Origin: Campylobacter suis
Lineage (GTDB): Bacteria > Campylobacterota > Campylobacteria > Campylobacterales > Campylobacteraceae
DNA length: 64,000 bases
Assembly (NCBI RefSeq): GCF_905120475.1
Contig: NZ_CAJHOE010000001.1
Coordinates: 434,001-498,000 of the forward strand
Direction: 5' to 3'
This document shows positions 9,049 to 18,518 of this stretch, one piece after another. Under the pieces are notes generated by a model. The model was not told the origin of the DNA. It saw nothing but the letters and a program-made list of their open reading frames with translations, and ran no database searches. Each line of letters opens with the position of its first letter. The first letter of the stretch is position 1. The translations under genes and the position numbers were made by a program.

Positions 9049-9897
9049 TTATTTTAGTTTTCTTTGATATCGTTTAAGTTGGCTCTCATTGCCTAAAATT
9101 CCACCCTGATGTATGTAAAGGATAGGGTTTTTAAAGTTTTGAAAATGCCCTTTTAGTGTCAAAAAGCCTACTGGGTCATAAAGTAGCTCAAACTCAACAC
9201 CGCTTTGTTTACAAATTTGTTGCCATATCTCAAATAGCTCTGGCTTTAGGTTGCCAAAGTGGTATTTTTTGGGTGGGTTTAGTATAGTTACTTTTGAGTT
9301 TGTGTCAAGGGAGAGAATTTGCTTTTTTAGATACTCGCTATCACCCACACAAGGGCATGTAAATACGCTCATATCAATGTTTTTGGCTAGATATGTAGCG
9401 CTTGTTCCAGTGCCACTTGGTAGGAATATATCAAATTTTACGCCAAGCTTTTTTGCATGCTCTTTTATTTGTGTAGCTTGTGTTTTAAAGCCATATTCAG
9501 CTTCACTCATAGCAACTCCCTCTTGAATAAAAAGAAGGTTGTTTTTTAGAGCAAATTCTTTAGCAAAAAGCTCTCTGTTCTCATTTACTGTAAGTAGCAT
9601 GCCATTTTTCAGGGCAGCTTTGAAATTTCCAGTGGGATTTTGTGATAGATATGAGCTAAGGTGTGAGATAACATAGTGAAAATTTAGGCTACGCATTTTT
9701 GCAAAAACACTAAGGCTATACATGGCATTTGACTGGCTTGAGCCATGCGAGATAATGCCCTTGTATTGGCTTAAGTCAGCACTTAATAAATACTCAAGCT
9801 TTCTTGCCTTGTTGCCGTTAAACTCGCCAAGCAAGTCATCACGCAAGAGCCAAATTTTTTCTCCTAAAAAGTTAAATGGCTCTATGGGCGCTATCAT
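9049..9897 (-). CDS. PLP-dependent ACC deaminase / D-cysteine desulfhydrase family protein
   Basis: 282 residues, fold type II pyridoxal-phosphate enzyme. The PLP lysine lies in RDDLLGEFNGNKARKLEYLL (about residues 19-38), the aldehyde-stabilising loop is GIISHGSSQSNAM, and the phosphate-binding glycine loop is PSGTGTSATYLA. This is the pattern of 1-aminocyclopropane-1-carboxylate deaminase and D-cysteine desulfhydrase relatives. The true substrate cannot be read from sequence. The start overlaps the stop of the upstream OmpA/MotB-like gene (ATGA), which indicates translational coupling. Confidence 0.75.
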   Translation of the reverse strand: MIAPIEPFNFLGEKIWLLRDDLLGEFNGNKARKLEYLLSADLSQYKGIISHGSSQSNAMYSLSVFAKMRSLNFHYVISHLSSYLSQNPTGNFKAALKNGMLLTVNENRELFAKEFALKNNLLFIQEGVAMSEAEYGFKTQATQIKEHAKKLGVKFDIFLPSGTGTSATYLAKNIDMSVFTCPCVGDSEYLKKQILSLDTNSKVTILNPPKKYHFGNLKPELFEIWQQICKQSGVEFELLYDPVGFLTLKGHFQNFKNPILYIHQGGILGNESQLKRYQRKLK

Positions 9898-11003
9898 CTT
9901 TTTTGTTCCAAAAATTTCTCAATCTCGCGCATAGCCTCTTTGTTTGAAAGCTGAAATTTAAGCTCAATACGCCTTGAAGCGTCTTTGTCTTCAACCCCAT
10001 CTTTTAAGATAAGGTCATTATAACTCCTGCCACTTGCCACAAGTAGTTTTCGCAGGCGGTCATCTTTGTAAAATGAGTTTATAAACTCCATTACAGCATA
10101 GGCTCTGCGCTGAGAAAGCTCAAGGTTGTAGATATAGCTTCCATCGCTATCAGTAAAGCCCTCTATCATTATCTGATCGATATTTTTACTTATCTCTTTA
10201 TCATTTAAAAGCACATCAAAATACTTTGTAAGGGTTTGCTTAAGCTCTGCTTTTGCCTCATCTTTTAGTGTTGCGTCTTTTTTGTCAAAGAGTACAGATG
10301 AGTTAAGTTTCATCGCGCCAGAATTTTGGTCTATCTCTATACTACTGCCAAGCTTTTCTTTAAGCTCGGAGATAACTTTTACTCTGATACCGGTTAAATT
10401 TTTGATACGATTTTGTGTGGTGTTTAGATCAGTTAGTAGTAGGTTATATCTAGTCTCTTTATCGCTTATCTGACTTAAAAGAGCGGCTATTTGCTCTAAA
10501 TTTTTGACATTTGTCTTGTTTGCGTCATCTAAATCATTTTTGTTTTTTTCGAGCTCATCATCAAGAAGTATGAGCCTTGTTTGGAGGTCTTGAGTAGTTT
10601 TGTTTAGTTCTAAATTTTGGGTTTGCAGGCTTAGTATCGAGGCGTTTGCTTCACTATTTTCTTGACTTAAACGAGAAAGACGCTTTTTTAATGCTTCAAG
10701 TTCTACGATAATGACTTCATTTTTATTTTGTAATGTTAAATTTGCACTGCTTGCCTTTTCTAGCTCATCTTTTAATAGTGTATTTAGTTTATCTAGGCTT
10801 AAATTTTTACCCTGTTCGTCTTTTAAATTTGCAAGTGTGGCACTTATAGTAGCGTCTTGTTTTGCGATGGTGTTTTGAGATAAAACATATTTGACAACGA
10901 CGGCACCAATAATAAGCATAAAAACAAACAAAAGACCAGCCATAAGGTCAGCATAAGAAACCCAAAATGTCTGCTCTTCGGTTTGTTTATTGTTTAGTTT
11001 CAT
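9894..11003 (-). CDS. OmpA/MotB-like membrane protein with coiled coil
   Basis: 369 residues. A short cytoplasmic lead (FWVSYADLMAGLLFVFMLIIG) contains one membrane helix with an aspartate at position 19, where MotB-type stators carry the proton-binding Asp. Residues about 40-200 form a long coiled coil. The C-terminal 130 residues are an OmpA-like peptidoglycan-binding domain (MIEGFTDSDGSYIYNLELSQRRAYAVMEFI). It overlaps by 17 bases the gene for a MotA/ExbB-like partner, so the two probably form one ion-driven complex bridging inner membrane and cell wall. The genuine motAB pair is elsewhere (58.5-60 kb). What this pair does is unknown. Confidence 0.8.
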   Translation of the reverse strand: MKLNNKQTEEQTFWVSYADLMAGLLFVFMLIIGAVVVKYVLSQNTIAKQDATISATLANLKDEQGKNLSLDKLNTLLKDELEKASSANLTLQNKNEVIIVELEALKKRLSRLSQENSEANASILSLQTQNLELNKTTQDLQTRLILLDDELEKNKNDLDDANKTNVKNLEQIAALLSQISDKETRYNLLLTDLNTTQNRIKNLTGIRVKVISELKEKLGSSIEIDQNSGAMKLNSSVLFDKKDATLKDEAKAELKQTLTKYFDVLLNDKEISKNIDQIMIEGFTDSDGSYIYNLELSQRRAYAVMEFINSFYKDDRLRKLLVASGRSYNDLILKDGVEDKDASRRIELKFQLSNKEAMREIEKFLEQKR

Positions 11004-12303
11004 CGCTGTTTTCTAAGTTTTTCATCACTCGCTCGATCTCTTTTTCAAGCTCGCTTGCATCTTGCTTTAAGTCGTTTAATAAGGCATTTCGTTTTTGCTC
11101 TTTTTCACTTAAAACTTCACTATCATAAACTTTTTTAAATTCACCAATCCCTTCCAAAATGCTATGTTTAAATGCTTCAAGCGTGCGGTTTTGCTCCTCT
11201 AAAACTTTTACAGCAAAGCTTTTTAGGCTCATGTCAAGCCCTTTTAGCGTGGCATCAAATTTGGCTATACTTTTTTCTAGTCCGCCGATACGGTCGTTAT
11301 TTAGGTCGTTTAAACGGTTGTAGTGGGTTGAAAATTTTAGCTCAACATCACGCAAGCTTGAGTTAAACTCGCTAAGAGCTCTATAGATGTCGCTATTTAC
11401 CTTTAAAAATTCCTCTTGCTTTAAACCAGCTTTGCTTAGTAGGCGTAGGTTTTGATCAACTCTAACTTGGGCTTCTGAGATGATTTTTTGCTCTAGCTCT
11501 TGTAGGTTTTTGTATGAGGCAAATTTGCTTCCCACAACATTATCAAGATTTTTGAAAAATTCCTCATTGCTAATGCGCGCAAAAACACTTCTTATGTCAT
11601 CAAAATGGCGCGAAGTCAAACTCATAAAACTTTGCTCTAGTTCATCTTTTTGCCAAAAAAACTCACTGCTTATGCGTTTTTGCTCATTTGCAAAGCGCTC
11701 AAATTTTGTAAGTCCCAGCTTTTCAAAAAACATCCACCAAATAGCAAGAGAGATACCATATACAGATACATAAAAGGCTGTTCCTATGCCGTTTAAAAGG
11801 ACGCCTATCTCCTTTTCAAGACCGAGCGTATCGCTTGAGTCAAATGATGGCATGGAGATGGCTATGCTTATAAAGGTGCCTAAAATTCCAAGCATCGGGA
11901 ATAATCCAGTGCAGATATTTGCAAAGTTATCGTTGCGTAGATCTTTGGTATAGTCGTCTAAAAACTGCTCAAATTTTGCATTTGATTTCTTTTTTCCAGA
12001 AATTTCTATAAGATGTGACATTATGAAATTTTTAAGACCTAGTTTAAAATCATCACTGCTTTTAGCCAGTTTTGCATAGGCTAGCTCTGCGCTATGTTTT
12101 GCAAAAATGAGCGCTATAACCAGTATGAAGCCCATCATTAAAAGTGTATGCAGATGGACTTTGAAATTTACTATATCAAAGTATCCAAGAAGCACAAAAA
12201 TGTAGGCTAAGATGGGTAAAAATATGATCTTAAAGTAAGTCAGCGGTGAATTGCCCTGCGAGTGCGGCAGGGCTAAGTCTGTAAATTCGGCATGATTTGC
12301 CAT
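10987..12303 (-). CDS. MotA/TolQ/ExbB-like proton channel family protein
   Basis: 438 residues. There are two N-terminal membrane helices (about residues 25-70), a cytoplasmic stretch, and two further helices (about 130-195) with NICTGLFPMLGILGTFISIAISMPSF and LNGIGTAFYVSVYGISLAIWW, the typical TolQ/ExbB/MotA core. A long C-terminal coiled-coil tail (about 230-438) follows, which MotA and ExbB lack. Its partner is the OmpA/MotB-like gene that overlaps its 3' end. A long tail is also a feature of ZorA in Zorya defence, but no ZorC/D/E gene is near. The gene ends up four bases after the fba stop region, on the same strand. Confidence 0.78.
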   Translation of the reverse strand: MANHAEFTDLALPHSQGNSPLTYFKIIFLPILAYIFVLLGYFDIVNFKVHLHTLLMMGFILVIALIFAKHSAELAYAKLAKSSDDFKLGLKNFIMSHLIEISGKKKSNAKFEQFLDDYTKDLRNDNFANICTGLFPMLGILGTFISIAISMPSFDSSDTLGLEKEIGVLLNGIGTAFYVSVYGISLAIWWMFFEKLGLTKFERFANEQKRISSEFFWQKDELEQSFMSLTSRHFDDIRSVFARISNEEFFKNLDNVVGSKFASYKNLQELEQKIISEAQVRVDQNLRLLSKAGLKQEEFLKVNSDIYRALSEFNSSLRDVELKFSTHYNRLNDLNNDRIGGLEKSIAKFDATLKGLDMSLKSFAVKVLEEQNRTLEAFKHSILEGIGEFKKVYDSEVLSEKEQKRNALLNDLKQDASELEKEIERVMKNLENSDETKQ

Positions 12304-12306
12304 TTT

Positions 12307-13371
12307 TTAGTTCCTATTTATACAGTTTAGGTCGCTAAATGCGATTTGTAGGCGTTTTACCATATTCTCTTCTGCAGCTCGTAAAAATTTGCGCGGGTCG
12401 TAGTATTTTTTATTTGGTTTGTCTTCGCCTTCTGGGTTACCTATTTGAGCTTGTAAGTAGGCCCTATTTTTGGACTCATAGCCTCTTACTCCGTCCCAAA
12501 ATGCCCACTGTGTATCTGTATCGATATTCATCTTTATAACGCCGTAGCTAACGGCATCTTTGATGTCTTGCAGTTCGCTTCCGCTACCACCGTGAAAGAC
12601 AAAATTTATAGGCTTTTTATCAGTTGTATTAAATTTCTTAGCCACAAATTCTTGTGAGTTTTTAAGAATTTCTGGACGAAGCACGACATTGCCGGGCTTA
12701 TAAACACCATGAACATTACCAAAGCTTGCAGCGATACTAAATTTATCGCTTATTTTTAGTAGCCTTTCATAAGCAAGAGCAACATCTTCTGGTTGCGTGT
12801 AAAGAAGCGCATTATCTACGCCTGTGTTATCGACTCCATCTTCTTCTCCGCCAGTAACACCAAGCTCGATTTCTAAGCTTATGCCAAGCTCGCTAAGTTT
12901 TTTTAGATACTCTTCACAAGTTGATAAATTTTCATCCAAACCCTCTTCACTAAGATCAAGCATGTGTGAGCTAAAGAGTGGTACTCCGTGAGTTTTTTTA
13001 TGCTCTTTGCTTGCATCTATTAGGCTGTCTATCCAAGGAAGTAGCTTTCTTGCGGCATGGTCTGTGTGAAGGATAACAGGGATTCCGTACGCTTTTGCTA
13101 GTAGATGAACCTGCTGGGCTCCAGCGATCGCACCCAAAACATCAGCGTTTTGGCAGGCTTTGCCAGCGTAAAAGCCAGCGCCGCCATTGCTAAATTGAAC
13201 TATAACAGGCGAATTTGCAATCTTTGCAGCTTCAAGGACTGCATTTATTGAGTGTGAGCCAACGACATTTACCGCAGGGATAGCAAAACCATGCTCTTTT
13301 GCATAGGCATAAAGTTTGCTTAGATCATCACCGCTTACAACACCAGGTTTTACTACATCTAAAACGCCCAT
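12307..13371 (-). CDS. fba: Class II fructose-bisphosphate aldolase
   Basis: Zinc-dependent aldolase interconverting fructose 1,6-bisphosphate with DHAP and glyceraldehyde 3-phosphate. In Campylobacter it acts mainly in gluconeogenesis. 354 residues, the class IIa length. Zinc ligands are visible in LHTDHAARKLLPWID and in NVHGVYKPGNVVLRP and FVFHGGSGS, and the substrate loop NMNIDTDTQWAFWDGVRGY is intact. AAAGGAG precedes the ATG. PEB4 lies just upstream on the same strand with an 18-base gap, and the pair is conserved in C. jejuni (Cj0596-Cj0597). Confidence 0.97.
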   Translation of the reverse strand: MGVLDVVKPGVVSGDDLSKLYAYAKEHGFAIPAVNVVGSHSINAVLEAAKIANSPVIVQFSNGGAGFYAGKACQNADVLGAIAGAQQVHLLAKAYGIPVILHTDHAARKLLPWIDSLIDASKEHKKTHGVPLFSSHMLDLSEEGLDENLSTCEEYLKKLSELGISLEIELGVTGGEEDGVDNTGVDNALLYTQPEDVALAYERLLKISDKFSIAASFGNVHGVYKPGNVVLRPEILKNSQEFVAKKFNTTDKKPINFVFHGGSGSELQDIKDAVSYGVIKMNIDTDTQWAFWDGVRGYESKNRAYLQAQIGNPEGEDKPNKKYYDPRKFLRAAEENMVKRLQIAFSDLNCINRN

Positions 13372-13389
13372 TTTTGCTCCTTTGATTGA

Positions 13390-14208
13390 TTATTTATACT
13401 CAATTTTTGCTTTTGCTTTTAAAGCATCTGTTTGAGCTTTAATGTTTTGCTGGAATTTTTCCATCTTTAGTTGGTGGACGATCTGCTCTTTAACATCGTT
13501 AAAAGGTATAGTTCCAGCTGGTTTAGACTCCTCTTTTAAGATGACATGGTAGCCAAAATTTGACTTAACTGGTTTTTGTGAAATTTGACCATTTTTAAGT
13601 GCAAATGCAGCGTCTGCAAAAGGCTTAACCATTTGGCTTTGACCAAACCAGCCTAGCTCGCCACCTTGAGAAGCAGAGCCTTTGTCGATAGATTTTGTGC
13701 TTGCAAGTTCTGCAAACTTTTTAGTGAGAGCGTCGCCACTTAAGCCTTTAAGCTGAGAGATGATAGCGGTTGCGTCAGCCTCTTTTTCAACCAAGATGTG
13801 TCTAGCGCGAGCTGATGCTGGCTGGTTAAACATCTCTTTATTTTTGTCATAAAATGTTTTTGCATCAGCGTCGCTAGCTTTCATAGTGTCAAAAATTTTC
13901 TTCATATATGCTTCAACTAAAACTTGCTCGCGAACATTTGCTAAAGCCTGAACGAACTCAGCGTCCTTGTCGATACCTTTTGCTTGAGCGTCTTTGATGA
14001 TTAGTTTTCTGTCTATTAGAGAATTTATAACTTGTTTTTTAGCGTCAGCTGGTATCTTGTCGATAGTCGCGCCAGGTGCAGTTACTGCAAGTAGTGCATT
14101 TACTTCGGTGTCAGTTATAGCCACTCCGTCGACTGTTGCTACTGTTGCAGCGTTAAGTGTTGCAGCCATTGAAAGAGCTATAAGCCCAGAAAGTAAAGAT
14201 TTTTTCAT
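13390..14208 (-). CDS. peb4: PEB4-type periplasmic peptidyl-prolyl isomerase / chaperone
   Basis: 272 residues with a Sec signal peptide (cleavage near LNAATVATVDG, residues 18-24), a SurA-like helical chaperone region, and a parvulin domain at about 130-235 (ARARHILVEKEADA, GGELGWFGQSQMVKPFADAAFAL, SNFGYHVILKEE). It matches the Campylobacter PEB4/Cbf2 antigen, which assists outer-membrane protein folding and adhesion. It is divergent from nth and precedes fba. A candidate bidirectional promoter region lies in the 84 bases before it. Confidence 0.93.
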   Translation of the reverse strand: MKKSLLSGLIALSMAATLNAATVATVDGVAITDTEVNALLAVTAPGATIDKIPADAKKQVINSLIDRKLIIKDAQAKGIDKDAEFVQALANVREQVLVEAYMKKIFDTMKASDADAKTFYDKNKEMFNQPASARARHILVEKEADATAIISQLKGLSGDALTKKFAELASTKSIDKGSASQGGELGWFGQSQMVKPFADAAFALKNGQISQKPVKSNFGYHVILKEESKPAGTIPFNDVKEQIVHQLKMEKFQQNIKAQTDALKAKAKIEYK

Positions 14209-14292
14209 TGTGTTTCCTTAAAATAAAATTTGAAAAACTATATTATAGCAAGAAACTCATTAACTTTTAGTAATTTATGGTAAAATTCAGCT

Positions 14293-14937
14293 ATGAGAAC
14301 GAAAAAAGATATTTTAGAGATAAAAAAGAGAATTTTGTTGCACTTTGATGGTGCTAAAAGTGAGCTAAAATTTAGAAACTACTATGAGTTGATAGTTTGT
14401 GTGATGTTAAGTGCGCAATGTACGGATAAGCGAGTAAATTTGATCGCTCCATCTCTTTTTGAGGCGTATCCTGATGTGCACGCTTTAGCAAATGCAAAAC
14501 TAGCGTCACTAAAGCTTTTAATAAACTCATGTAGCTTTTTTAATAACAAAGCTGAAAATTTAATAAAAATGGCAAACGCCGTTATAGAGCGCTTTAACGC
14601 AGAAATTCCACTAAATGAAAATGACTTAAAAAGCCTAGCTGGTGTTGGACAAAAGACAGCGCATGTAGTTATGTTAGAGGCTGTGGGTGCAAATGTAATG
14701 GCTGTGGATACACATGTTTTTCGCGTTTCGCACAGACTTGGGCTAAGCAACGCAAAGACGCCAGAGGCGACAGAGAATGACTTGGTAAAAATTTTTAAAA
14801 CGGACCTTGGCAAGCTTCACCAAGGCATGGTGCTTTTTGGGCGTTATACCTGTAAGGCGGTAAAACCCCAGTGTGAAGCCTGTTTTTTAGCCGATCTTTG
14901 CAAGAGCAAGGATAAAATTTTAGCAAAAAATATCTAG
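14293..14937 (+). CDS. nth: Endonuclease III
   Basis: DNA glycosylase/AP lyase for oxidised pyrimidines in base excision repair. 214 residues. The helix-hairpin-helix (LKSLAGVGQKTAHVVML) with the catalytic lysine is followed by VDTHVFRVSHRLGL with the catalytic aspartate. The iron-sulfur cysteines (CKAVKPQCEACFLADLC) are complete. A TAAAAT box lies only seven bases upstream of the ATG, so the transcript may have a very short leader. It diverges from peb4, as in C. jejuni (Cj0595c). Confidence 0.97.
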   Translation: MRTKKDILEIKKRILLHFDGAKSELKFRNYYELIVCVMLSAQCTDKRVNLIAPSLFEAYPDVHALANAKLASLKLLINSCSFFNNKAENLIKMANAVIERFNAEIPLNENDLKSLAGVGQKTAHVVMLEAVGANVMAVDTHVFRVSHRLGLSNAKTPEATENDLVKIFKTDLGKLHQGMVLFGRYTCKAVKPQCEACFLADLCKSKDKILAKNI

Positions 14938-14948
14938 AAATTTTAAAT

Positions 14949-15311
14949 TTACTCCTCTCTTGAGCGTAAAAATAGCCTTTTTATTTTATTTAATCCCAGC
15001 TTCATGCCACTATATTTCATCATCTTAGCCATATTTTTCCACACTGGCAGCTCGTAACATGGGTGTGGGCAGGTGTGACAGCGTGGCTTTACTTCGTGTG
15101 GACATGCCTGCAAGCGTGCATAGGCGTAGCGAGTCATTTGCTCGCACTCTGCGCATAGGCAAAACTCAGCCTTTACGACCGCTTTTTCACCCTGAAAATC
15201 AAGTGTTGCAGAGCTTTCGCGCTTTGGAATATCTTTGTGCTTATCGTTGCAATAAATTTGTATAAATTTTGTAACTGTTGTAACTTCATAGATAAATTTT
15301 TCAGTTGTCAT
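14949..15311 (-). CDS. YgbA family (nitrous oxide-stimulated promoter) protein
   Basis: 120 residues with eight cysteines, notably FCLCAECEQM, LQACPHEVKPRCHTCPHPCYE, and the basic C-terminal stretch KMMKYSGMKLGLNKIKRLF. This is the pattern of the small YgbA family, so called because its E. coli member is induced by nitrosative stress. The cysteines suggest a metal or iron-sulfur site. The start is supported by AAAGGA eight bases upstream. It is convergent with nth, with 11 bases between stops. Confidence 0.75.
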   Translation of the reverse strand: MTTEKFIYEVTTVTKFIQIYCNDKHKDIPKRESSATLDFQGEKAVVKAEFCLCAECEQMTRYAYARLQACPHEVKPRCHTCPHPCYELPVWKNMAKMMKYSGMKLGLNKIKRLFLRSREE

Positions 15312-15396
15312 CGTTATCCTTTTTTATACAAAGATTAGCAAAAAAATGAAAAAATTTCTTTGATGTAGCTCAATAAATTTGTGCTAAAATCTTATA

Positions 15397-16119
15397 TCAA
15401 AAACCAAATTTTGCTTTTGCTCGCACAAGATCTGCTTTGCTGTCAATACCTATGCTTTCGCTTTTTACTTCAAGCATTGCTATGCGTTTACCGCTTTCAA
15501 GAGCGCGTAGTTGCTCGAGTTTTTCAGTATTTTCAAGGTGTGAGTAGGGTAGGTTGCAAAATTCATTTAAACTCGCTACGCTGTATCCGTAAATACCAAG
15601 ATGAGCCTTGTAAATTTCGTACTCAGCGCGGTTAAATGGCACTCTTGAGCGTGAAAAATAAAGCGCAAAGTTTTTATTATCCGTTACCACTTTAACCAAA
15701 TTTGTATCATCTACATGTGAGCTATCTATCACCTTGTAGCACGAAAACATAAAGGCACTTTCGCGCATTTTTTCGCAAAAGCTACGAAATTTTGAGATAT
15801 TTTCAGCTTCGATAAATGGCTCGTCAGCTTGGACATTTATAATGATCTCATCTTTGCTAAGCCCTAAAATTTCGCAAGTTTGTCTTATGCGGTCTGTACC
15901 ACTGTTGTGTGAAGTATCGGTTAAAACATAGTTTAGTCCGTACTCTTTTGCAACTTTTGCCACGCTTTCATCATCAACTGCAACCACGACATCATCACAC
16001 TTTGATACTTGTCTAGCGGTAGCTACAAACATAGGGACTCCGCCAATGTCGGTTAAAATTTTATTTGCAAAGCGGGTTGAGCCTAGTCTTGCTGGGATGA
16101 TTATCATTTTTTGATCCAT
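15397..16119 (-). CDS. kdsB: 3-deoxy-manno-octulosonate cytidylyltransferase
   Basis: Activates Kdo as CMP-Kdo for the inner core of lipooligosaccharide. 240 residues. Signatures are IIIPARLGSTRFANKIL (nucleotide-binding), VVVAVDDE, and NVQADEPFIE. Its start overlaps the end of thrC by 16 bases. A second in-frame ATG at 16107 (MIIIPARLGS) is an equally good start. Together with lpxK three genes upstream it gives this minus-strand operon a lipid A/core theme. Confidence 0.95.
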   Translation of the reverse strand: MDQKMIIIPARLGSTRFANKILTDIGGVPMFVATARQVSKCDDVVVAVDDESVAKVAKEYGLNYVLTDTSHNSGTDRIRQTCEILGLSKDEIIINVQADEPFIEAENISKFRSFCEKMRESAFMFSCYKVIDSSHVDDTNLVKVVTDNKNFALYFSRSRVPFNRAEYEIYKAHLGIYGYSVASLNEFCNLPYSHLENTEKLEQLRALESGKRIAMLEVKSESIGIDSKADLVRAKAKFGF

Positions 16120-17564
16120 TCTAAAATTTTATCTTCGATCTTTTCTTTGGCTATCACATCTGGATGTAAAATTTTAGTACTAAAAAGCTCTAAAATATTT
16201 GGTGAAATTTCTTGCTTGTGTGCCTTTGCAAAGGCTTTTAAACCTTCTAATTCGCCTTTTGCTTTTAGTCCACAAGCTTTTAGCATGCTTGGTGTAAATT
16301 TCACCCAGTCAGCCGTTGAAGTTATGATATTTATACGAGTTTTATCTATCATTTTAAAGCAAGTAGCTGTGTGTGGATCTACGATAACACCCTTGCTTGC
16401 TTGCTCATTTATAAATGCTTCACACTCTTTATCTGTACAAAAATCAGCCTCAAAGTCCTCTTTTATGCTTTCTAGTTCGGCTTTTGTGAGTTTGTAGAAT
16501 TTTTGATTTGTCAGAGCGTCCATAAGCTCTTTTGTGCGGACTGCGCCAAATTTATCAAAAAGGAGTCGCTCGACATTTGAGCTAATTAGTATATCCATGG
16601 CTGGGCTTATGGTTTGTATTAGCGACTTGTTGCGTAGATCGTATGTGCCAGTTGTAAAAAACTCTGTAAGTATGTTGTTGGCGTTTGAAACGATTTTTAT
16701 CTTGTTAATCTTTGCACCCATTTTTTTAGCATAATATGCCCCAAGCGCATTGCCAAAATTTCCGCTTGGCACGATAATATCAAAGCTTTCATTTTTGCTT
16801 AAGGCGCCGTTTTTAATTAGCTTTGAATAGGCATAAGCATGATAGACTATCTGAAATAGTATCCTACCAAAATTTACCGAATTTGCCGCACTTAGCTTTA
16901 AGTTACTTTTGGCTAGCTCATCTTTAAAATTTTGGCTTGCTAAAAGTGTTTTTAGGGCGCGCTGTGCATCATCAAAGTTTCCTTTTATGCCGATGCTTTT
17001 TAGATTTTCGCCCTTCATTGATGTCATTTGCAGTCTTTGTACATCGCTTGTACCTCCATCTGGATAAAGGCATACTACTTTGATATTTGGGGTGTTGGCA
17101 AATGTTTTAAGTGTGGCTGGACCAGTGTCACCACTTGTTGCACACATGATAAGGTAGTTCTCATCTCTTTTTTTAGCTAGTTGGCTTAAAATTTCGCCAA
17201 AAGGTTGAAGTGCCATATCCTTAAAAGCTCTTGTTGGTCCGTGATAAAGTTCGTTTATATAGAGATTTTTGTCTATTTTTTTAAACTCAACTGGTTGGTT
17301 TGGACGGTCAAAATTTTTATAACGCTTGATGGCGTTTTTAAAAATTTTCTCATCTACATCAAATTTAAACATCGAAACAATCTCAGCAGCCAACTTTTCG
17401 TAGCTAAGAGCGCTAAGCTCAAGCCATTTTCGCATGCTTATTTTTGGTAGTTTTGTGGGTGCATAAAGTCCGCCGTGCATACTACTTGGGCTTAGAAGTG
17501 CGGTGCTAAAGTTTGCTTGTTTTGGTTTTTCGTTTAGATTTAGTCTGGTTGGATTTAGTCTCAT
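16104..17564 (-). CDS. thrC: Threonine synthase
   Basis: PLP enzyme converting O-phosphohomoserine to threonine. About 486 residues from the ATG at 17564, which has AAGGA six bases before it. An upstream in-frame start at 17588 is possible but has no ribosome site. The PLP lysine lies in ELYHGPTRAFKDMALQPFG, with CATSGDTGPATLKTF and VPSGNFGNALGAYYAKKMG as further family signatures. It lies between lpxK and kdsB, as in C. jejuni (Cj0811-Cj0813). Confidence 0.95.
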   Translation of the reverse strand: MRLNPTRLNLNEKPKQANFSTALLSPSSMHGGLYAPTKLPKISMRKWLELSALSYEKLAAEIVSMFKFDVDEKIFKNAIKRYKNFDRPNQPVEFKKIDKNLYINELYHGPTRAFKDMALQPFGEILSQLAKKRDENYLIMCATSGDTGPATLKTFANTPNIKVVCLYPDGGTSDVQRLQMTSMKGENLKSIGIKGNFDDAQRALKTLLASQNFKDELAKSNLKLSAANSVNFGRILFQIVYHAYAYSKLIKNGALSKNESFDIIVPSGNFGNALGAYYAKKMGAKINKIKIVSNANNILTEFFTTGTYDLRNKSLIQTISPAMDILISSNVERLLFDKFGAVRTKELMDALTNQKFYKLTKAELESIKEDFEADFCTDKECEAFINEQASKGVIVDPHTATCFKMIDKTRINIITSTADWVKFTPSMLKACGLKAKGELEGLKAFAKAHKQEISPNILELFSTKILHPDVIAKEKIEDKILEWIKK

Positions 17565-17603
17565 TGGTTGTCCTTGATATTTGGGCAAATTTATTTTAGG
17601 CGA

Positions 17604-18518
17604 TTATAGCAAAAATGTTTTTAGAACGCTTTTAAACTCATCACAAAGTGTGGTTTTTAGCTTTATGAGCGATATAGGTAGGTTAAAATTTTCAACCTTT
17701 ACGATGTCTTTTTGTGTCATCAAAAGCGAAGTAGCGTTGTATTTTTCTAAAATTTCGCTTAACTCTTTTTTGCTAAAAGTGTGATGGTCAGGGAAAAAAA
17801 TTTGAGCTATACTCTTGTTAAAAAATGGCTCAAGACGGCTTGGGTTGGCGATAGCAGTTACAAGCACCATACGACTAGTCGCAGCTAAAATTTCACTCTC
17901 TCTAAAATGTGAAGTGCCATCTTTAGCTATAAAATCAGCATATTTATAAAAAAATTTTGGATATCGATATGCGCCACTAGGTATGCAAAAATTTAGTTCT
18001 GGCTCTGGGGTCGGGACTACTAGGATATTAAACTTCTTGATATGAAATTTGCCAAAGCCATCATCTAGTAAGATATATTTTGCCCCTAAGTTTTTAGCTA
18101 GCTCTATGGCTTTTTCTCGCTTTTCACTAACTATAACGGTAGCTTTTTGGACGCACTTTGCATACTCCATAGCTTCATCGCCACTTTTTGCTACATCTGT
18201 TAAAATTTCACCGTTTTTAGCTACTAATATCATGCCTTTTGAAGCACGACCATACCCTCTAAGTATTATGGCAGAGCCTGAAAATTCATTTGCTATGGCG
18301 ATACCTAAAGGGGTTTTGCCGCTACCGCCAAGAGTTAGATTTCCTATGCTAATGATGGGCATACTAAAGTCTTTTTCTTTGGTATAGAATTTTTTAATAC
18401 AAACACAAAATGTATATACTAAAGAAAGTGGCAAAAGTGCGTAAGCAAGTAGCCTTTGAGTAAAGCCAGGACGCAAGAAAAAGTCTTGCACCCATAGGTG
18501 GAGTTTGTTTTTAAACAC
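17604..18518 (-). CDS. lpxK: Tetraacyldisaccharide 4'-kinase LpxK
   Basis: Adds the 4'-phosphate to the lipid A disaccharide at the inner membrane. 304 residues. An N-terminal membrane-associated helix is followed by the Walker A segment [21 protein letters not shown] (about residues 56-76), and later the conserved [16 protein letters not shown] start at 18518, overlapping the stop of the aminotransferase gene upstream by eight bases, so the two are translationally coupled. Confidence 0.94.
   Translation of the reverse strand: MFKNKLHLWVQDFFLRPGFTQRLLAYALLPLSLVYTFCVCIKKFYTKEKDFSMPIISIGNLTLGGSGKTPLGIAIANEFSGSAIILRGYGRASKGMILVAKNGEILTDVAKSGDEAMEYAKCVQKATVIVSEKREKAIELAKNLGAKYILLDDGFGKFHIKKFNILVVPTPEPELNFCIPSGAYRYPKFFYKYADFIAKDGTSHFRESEILAATSRMVLVTAIANPSRLEPFFNKSIAQIFFPDHHTFSKKELSEILEKYNATSLLMTQKDIVKVENFNLPISLIKLKTTLCDEFKSVLKTFLL

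Noticed and set aside
9894-12303. Possible Zorya defence genes (ZorA/ZorB)
   Set aside because: MotA-like protein with long tail next to an OmpA-like partner does resemble ZorAB, but no helicase or ZorC/ZorE gene is near. The neighbours are housekeeping genes, and the pair is in the same place in C. jejuni next to fba and peb4.
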